From assembly GCA_012026795.1 (NCBI GenBank), contig VEPM01000012.1:1-64000 (forward strand): 64,000 bases of DNA. The letters run 5' to 3'. The notes under the pieces were generated by a model. The model was given only the letters and a program-made list of their open reading frames with translations, was not told the DNA's origin and made no database searches. This document shows, in pieces, positions 61,610-64,000 of the stretch. Within the stretch, counting starts at the first letter, position 1. Each line of letters starts with the position of its first letter. Origin of the DNA: Candidatus Methanoperedens sp. GTDB taxonomy: Archaea; Halobacteriota; Methanosarcinia; Methanosarcinales; Methanoperedenaceae. The position numbers and the translations under genes are program-made.

Positions 61610-61861
61610 TCACACTTTGATTAATATAGGTGTGAAAAATATGTGGATTTCCATTGTAAGTGTGAAAGCCAGTGGATGTATTCAATAGTTAGAACCCAGA
61701 TCAAATTGATTAAAATCCTCCCTCAGGCTCCTGTTCTTTCTTTCAATCATTATTCTTGAGGTTATTGCCCTTCTCTTGAATTTTCTTGGTAAAACCATAA
61801 TCGATCCCGACACTTGCTAATCTTTTCACATTTTGATTAAGCTTGGTGTGAAGAACGTGTG
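61610..61861. repeat. pair of 36-bp direct repeats with internal dyads
   Basis: 61610-61645 and 61826-61861 match at 29 of 36 positions. Each has TCACA and (G)TGTGA arms, giving a TCACAC...GTGTGA palindrome in the first. Between them lies about 180 bp with a 38-codon basic frame on the minus strand (61682-61798), which I do not trust as a gene. Could be paired operators or ends of a small element. Confidence 0.45.
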
Positions 61862-61886
61862 AAACCTATGTGAGCCTGGATTTATT

Positions 61887-62297
61887 CTATTTATTCATTC
61901 CCCGCCACGTTCTCTTTAAACCCGGGATATTATCAAAATCCGTATCCTCTGAAAATATAATCTCTGCACCTGCAATGAACGCTGATGCTGCGTGTATAGC
62001 ATCCCGTGGGAGAAGATGATATCCCCTGATAAGTTCAAGAGCTTTCCATATTACACCATCATTAACATCAATAAACCTCATATTTGGCATAGTTAGAAAA
62101 GCTTCAAGATTTTTAATGGCCACACCAGGGCCTTTGACTTTTTTTACCTTATAAAAAACTTCATCAAATGTGAGAAAAGAAGTACAGGCAGTCATTTCCC
62201 CGGTCTGTATCCGTTCCATTAACTCTCTTGTCCACTCTCCAATCTCTGTTTCATCCAGCATCGCGTAGATTATCAGGTTTGAATCAAAATAATTCAA
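61887..62297 (-). CDS. vapC: PIN-domain toxin (VapC)
   Basis: A 136-aa PIN protein: MNYFDSNLIIYAMLDETEIGEW with the first Asp in FDSN, LTFDEVFYKVKK mid-part with Glu, and RDAIHAASAFIAGAEIIFSEDTDFDNIPGLKR carrying the distal Asp residues. Predicted RNase. It overlaps the AbrB antitoxin gene upstream by 4 bp. Confidence 0.88.
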   Translation of the reverse strand: MNYFDSNLIIYAMLDETEIGEWTRELMERIQTGEMTACTSFLTFDEVFYKVKKVKGPGVAIKNLEAFLTMPNMRFIDVNDGVIWKALELIRGYHLLPRDAIHAASAFIAGAEIIFSEDTDFDNIPGLKRTWRGMNK

Positions 62298-62536
62298 TTT
62301 ATCCTCTCTTCCAGTTCCTCTTCATACGCTTCATGAGGATGGAACTTGAGTTTACCCATGCCTTTTGCACTTTCCCTGAAGATGGCAACTGCATCCTGCG
62401 GAGGTTTTTCTATCTCTAATTTATTATTAACTAACCTGAAAAGTACCTTTGATCCAGGATAGATGTTCAGAGCATGTCTTATTTCCTGGGGAATGACTAC
62501 CTGCCCTTTTGGACCGACTTTCATTATGGCTTCCAT
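62294..62536 (-). CDS. vapB: AbrB-type antitoxin (VapB)
   Basis: An 80-aa AbrB-domain protein (MEAIMKVGPKGQVVIPQEIRHALNIYPGSKVLFRLVNNKLEIE), followed by a helical tail for toxin binding (HPHEAYEEELEERIN). It overlaps vapC by 4 bp (ATGA-type). It should autoregulate the pair. An ATG at 62524 (MKVGPKGQ) is an alternative start. Confidence 0.88.
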   Translation of the reverse strand: MEAIMKVGPKGQVVIPQEIRHALNIYPGSKVLFRLVNNKLEIEKPPQDAVAIFRESAKGMGKLKFHPHEAYEEELEERIN

Positions 62537-62588
62537 TTTGGTTATCTCCAGTGTTTATGTCTGGTATAACTTGTATTTATACTTAATC

Positions 62589-62656
62589 AGATTACACGGA
62601 TTTGCACGGATAATCCAATCCGCGCGTATCCGCGTCATCCGCACAATCCGTGTTCT
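62589..62656. repeat. imperfect palindromic repeat (CACGGATT family)
   Basis: Arms CACGGATT (62595-62602) and AATCCGTG (62645-62652) flank a core rich in further ATCCG/CGGAT copies, giving a long, branched inverted repeat. This 'ACACGGATTTGCACGGAT' type is a common dispersed sequence in prokaryotes. It lies upstream of the TPR gene and downstream of nothing coding. Confidence 0.55.
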
Positions 62657-62738
62657 ATGCCTGATTTTTCTCTTAACCGAGGACATACGATAATTATTCA
62701 GGATAGTTTTATTGCCTTTTGAATTATGTTTTGTCCAG

Positions 62739-63748
62739 ATGGTAGATATCCAGTTGTTCGGGATGGTCGTAGATTCCACAGTGCTTGCCCTGATAGTATC
62801 AGCCTTAGGGGTGATTATTGCTTACCTGAATTATCGCAAGAAACCTGCTGCCCATCCCCCCGTTGTCTCCCAATCTGCCTGCAACTCTTCAGGTGTAATT
62901 CAGCAGAACGCCAATAATATGAGTATCGAAGAGCGACTATAAAAATTAATTCACCTGAGATAAAAAATGCGTCTGCTCCCATTGTTAATCTTATTAATTG
63001 CACAATAAATATCCAGAATCTGAGTCCTCTTGATCTTGATAAAGAAACCGTTTTGAAAAATATCAGCGATTGTTTTATCCGGAATTTACCTGAAATGACA
63101 GGAGCCGTTATTAATGATGCTTCATTTGAACTCAGCAATGATAAGCTCAAACTCTTGAATGTAACGCGCGAGAAAGTTGACCAATATTCAAAAGTAAAAG
63201 GAAAGCCTGTTAAAGATGCCAATATTCTTCGTACTCTGGGTAATGAGGTATATTATCTAGGAAAACCTGAAGATGCCTTCAAGTATTTCACCGAAGCACT
63301 CGAAATAGATGAGGAACTTAAGGATATAAGGGGAAAACCAATAGATCTTAACAACATCGGACTTTTGTACCAGGACTGGGGAAAGCCGGAGAAAGCGCTG
63401 GAATTTTACGAGAAAGCGCTAAAAATAGATTAGGAGCTTAAGGATATAAGGGGAAAAGCAACACATCTCAACAATATCGCGGGTGTATATCAGGACTGGG
63501 GAAAACAGGAGAAAGCGCTGGAATTTTACGAGAAAGCACTAAAAATAGATGAGGAACTTAAGGATATAAGGGGAAAAGCAATAGACTTTAACAACATCGG
63601 ACTTGTGTACCAGGGCTGGGGAAAGCCAGAGAAAGCACTGGAATTTTATAATAAATCATTGATAATATTCAATGAATTGAAAGCTGTCAGAAGTGCGGAC
63701 ATTGTAAAGGGAAATATCGAGTTTTTGAGAGAAAATCTGAAAAATTAG
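62739..63748 (+). pseudogene. membrane-anchored TPR protein, frameshift and amber stop
   Basis: An N-terminal membrane helix (VLALIVSALGVIIAYLNY) in the frame 62739-62942 ends early. From about 62945 the next frame carries on without an own start: KINSPEIKNASAPIVNLINCTINIQNL, then TPR repeats. Three almost identical 120-bp units follow (from about 63300, 63420, 63540), each reading 'DEELKDIRGK...NNIG..YQ.WGKPEKALEFYEKALKI'. In the second unit a GAG codon is TAG (63431-63433); the third unit and C-terminus stay open to TAG 63746-63748. Two lesions suggest an inactive gene of about 335 codons. Confidence 0.65.
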
Positions 63749-64000
63749 CTTTTCACTCTTTCAACCGCTTCCTCCACCGTAACCAGCACCTGCTCCCCGG
63801 TCTTCATATCCTTAAGCGCCACCTTCCCTGCATCAAGCTCGTTCTTTCCCACGATAACCACATGACTTGCGCCAATCGTATTGGCATAAGCGATCTGGTC
63901 CTTGAACTTGCGCCCCATGACATCTAAGTATGTCGGGAGATGCTCCCTTAGCTTACTTGCAATAATTATTGCTTCTTTGCGCGTGTCCTCAAACGATACT
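63745..64000 (-). CDS. hisS: histidyl-tRNA synthetase (3' end only)
   Basis: The last 85 codons of hisS: anticodon-binding domain with EAIIIASKLREHLPTYLDV, GRKFKDQIAYANTIGASHVVIVGKNELDAGKVALKDMKTGEQVLV, ending VERVKS. The 5' part lies beyond the window. The stop overlaps the convergent TPR stop by 3 bp. Confidence 0.9.
   Translation of the reverse strand, partial: VSFEDTRKEAIIIASKLREHLPTYLDVMGRKFKDQIAYANTIGASHVVIVGKNELDAGKVALKDMKTGEQVLVTVEEAVERVKS

Noticed and set aside
61682-61798. 38-aa basic frame on the minus strand (MVLPRKFKRRAITSRIMIERK)
   Set aside because: Short, no ribosome site, no recognised family. It may be a transposase scrap, but evidence is too thin for a gene call.
63431-63433. 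TAG as pyrrolysine codon
   Set aside because: The parallel repeat units have GAG here, and a second lesion (frameshift) lies upstream, so a point mutation in a dying gene is more likely. No pyl genes are in view.

Overview
This is a euryarchaeal chromosome segment, most likely from a methane-metabolising member of the Methanosarcinales. A Ca. Methanoperedens/ANME-2d-like genome is my best guess, and that is inference rather than a database match. The grounds are a complete formylmethanofuran dehydrogenase operon (fwdE-F-A-C-D-B) behind a tungstate-binding lipoprotein, two archaeal-type AdoMet synthetases, wyosine enzyme Taw1, the Hef helicase-nuclease, an archaeal ScpA/ScpB pair, an intron-containing tRNA-Glu, and a secreted c-type cytochrome. 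Base composition is moderately AT-rich, with AT-richer islands.

Layout. 0-2.2 kb is a decayed border: integrase remnant, TumE-type toxin-antitoxin pair, a gene interrupted by a stop, and an unexplained pair of GC-rich compound hairpins. 2.2-12.7 kb is a sensory island: a hybrid histidine kinase and two paralogous CheB-CheR-PAS giants on the minus strand, facing a separate CheB and a CheR-PAS-PAS protein on the plus strand. 12.8-16.9 kb holds toxin-antitoxin-like genes, a GATE-type membrane protein, a ChrB-like protein and an RPA-associated OB-fold protein. 17.0-23.9 kb is tupA plus the fwd operon. 24.0-27.7 kb is an accessory islet: PIN/AbrB module, a truncated second fwdB, nucleotidyltransferase with a broken HEPN partner, an AT-rich TOPRIM protein, and an HTH remnant. 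27.8-35.0 kb has fdhD, an FtsZ paralogue, a GXGXG protein, a small membrane/regulator operon and corA. 35.0-38.5 kb has repeat elements around a frameshifted secreted protein and a diheme cytochrome with a C-terminal carbohydrate-binding-like domain.

38.6-45.5 kb is largely housekeeping: scpB-scpA, taw1, AdoMet synthetase, yjbQ, tmk, amtB-glnK. 45.5-48.9 kb has a macro-domain protein and a bacterial-looking cluster of NTF2-like, VOC and RibD-like proteins. 48.9-52.6 kb has tRNA-Ser, a TnpB transposon, three DsrE-like proteins and a VapBC-like pair. 52.6-61.2 kb has the second AdoMet synthetase, gamma-carbonic-anhydrase-like protein, Hef, a cupredoxin-like membrane protein, tRNA-Glu, a second GATE protein, a thiamine-binding protein and an M24 peptidase. 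61.2-63.7 kb is a repeat-rich stretch with VapBC and a broken TPR gene, followed by the 3' end of hisS.

How it fits together. TupA, the fwd operon and probably FdhD form a tungsten/molybdenum theme around the first (or, in reverse, last) C1 step on methanofuran. Amt and GlnK are a standard ammonium-uptake pair. The CheB/CheR island probably modifies receptors or acts as a PAS-based signalling hub, with no receptor gene in view. At least six toxin-antitoxin-like modules, several frameshifted genes and three copies of a small inverted-repeat element show ongoing genome erosion and mobile DNA. No rRNA genes or CRISPR array were seen.
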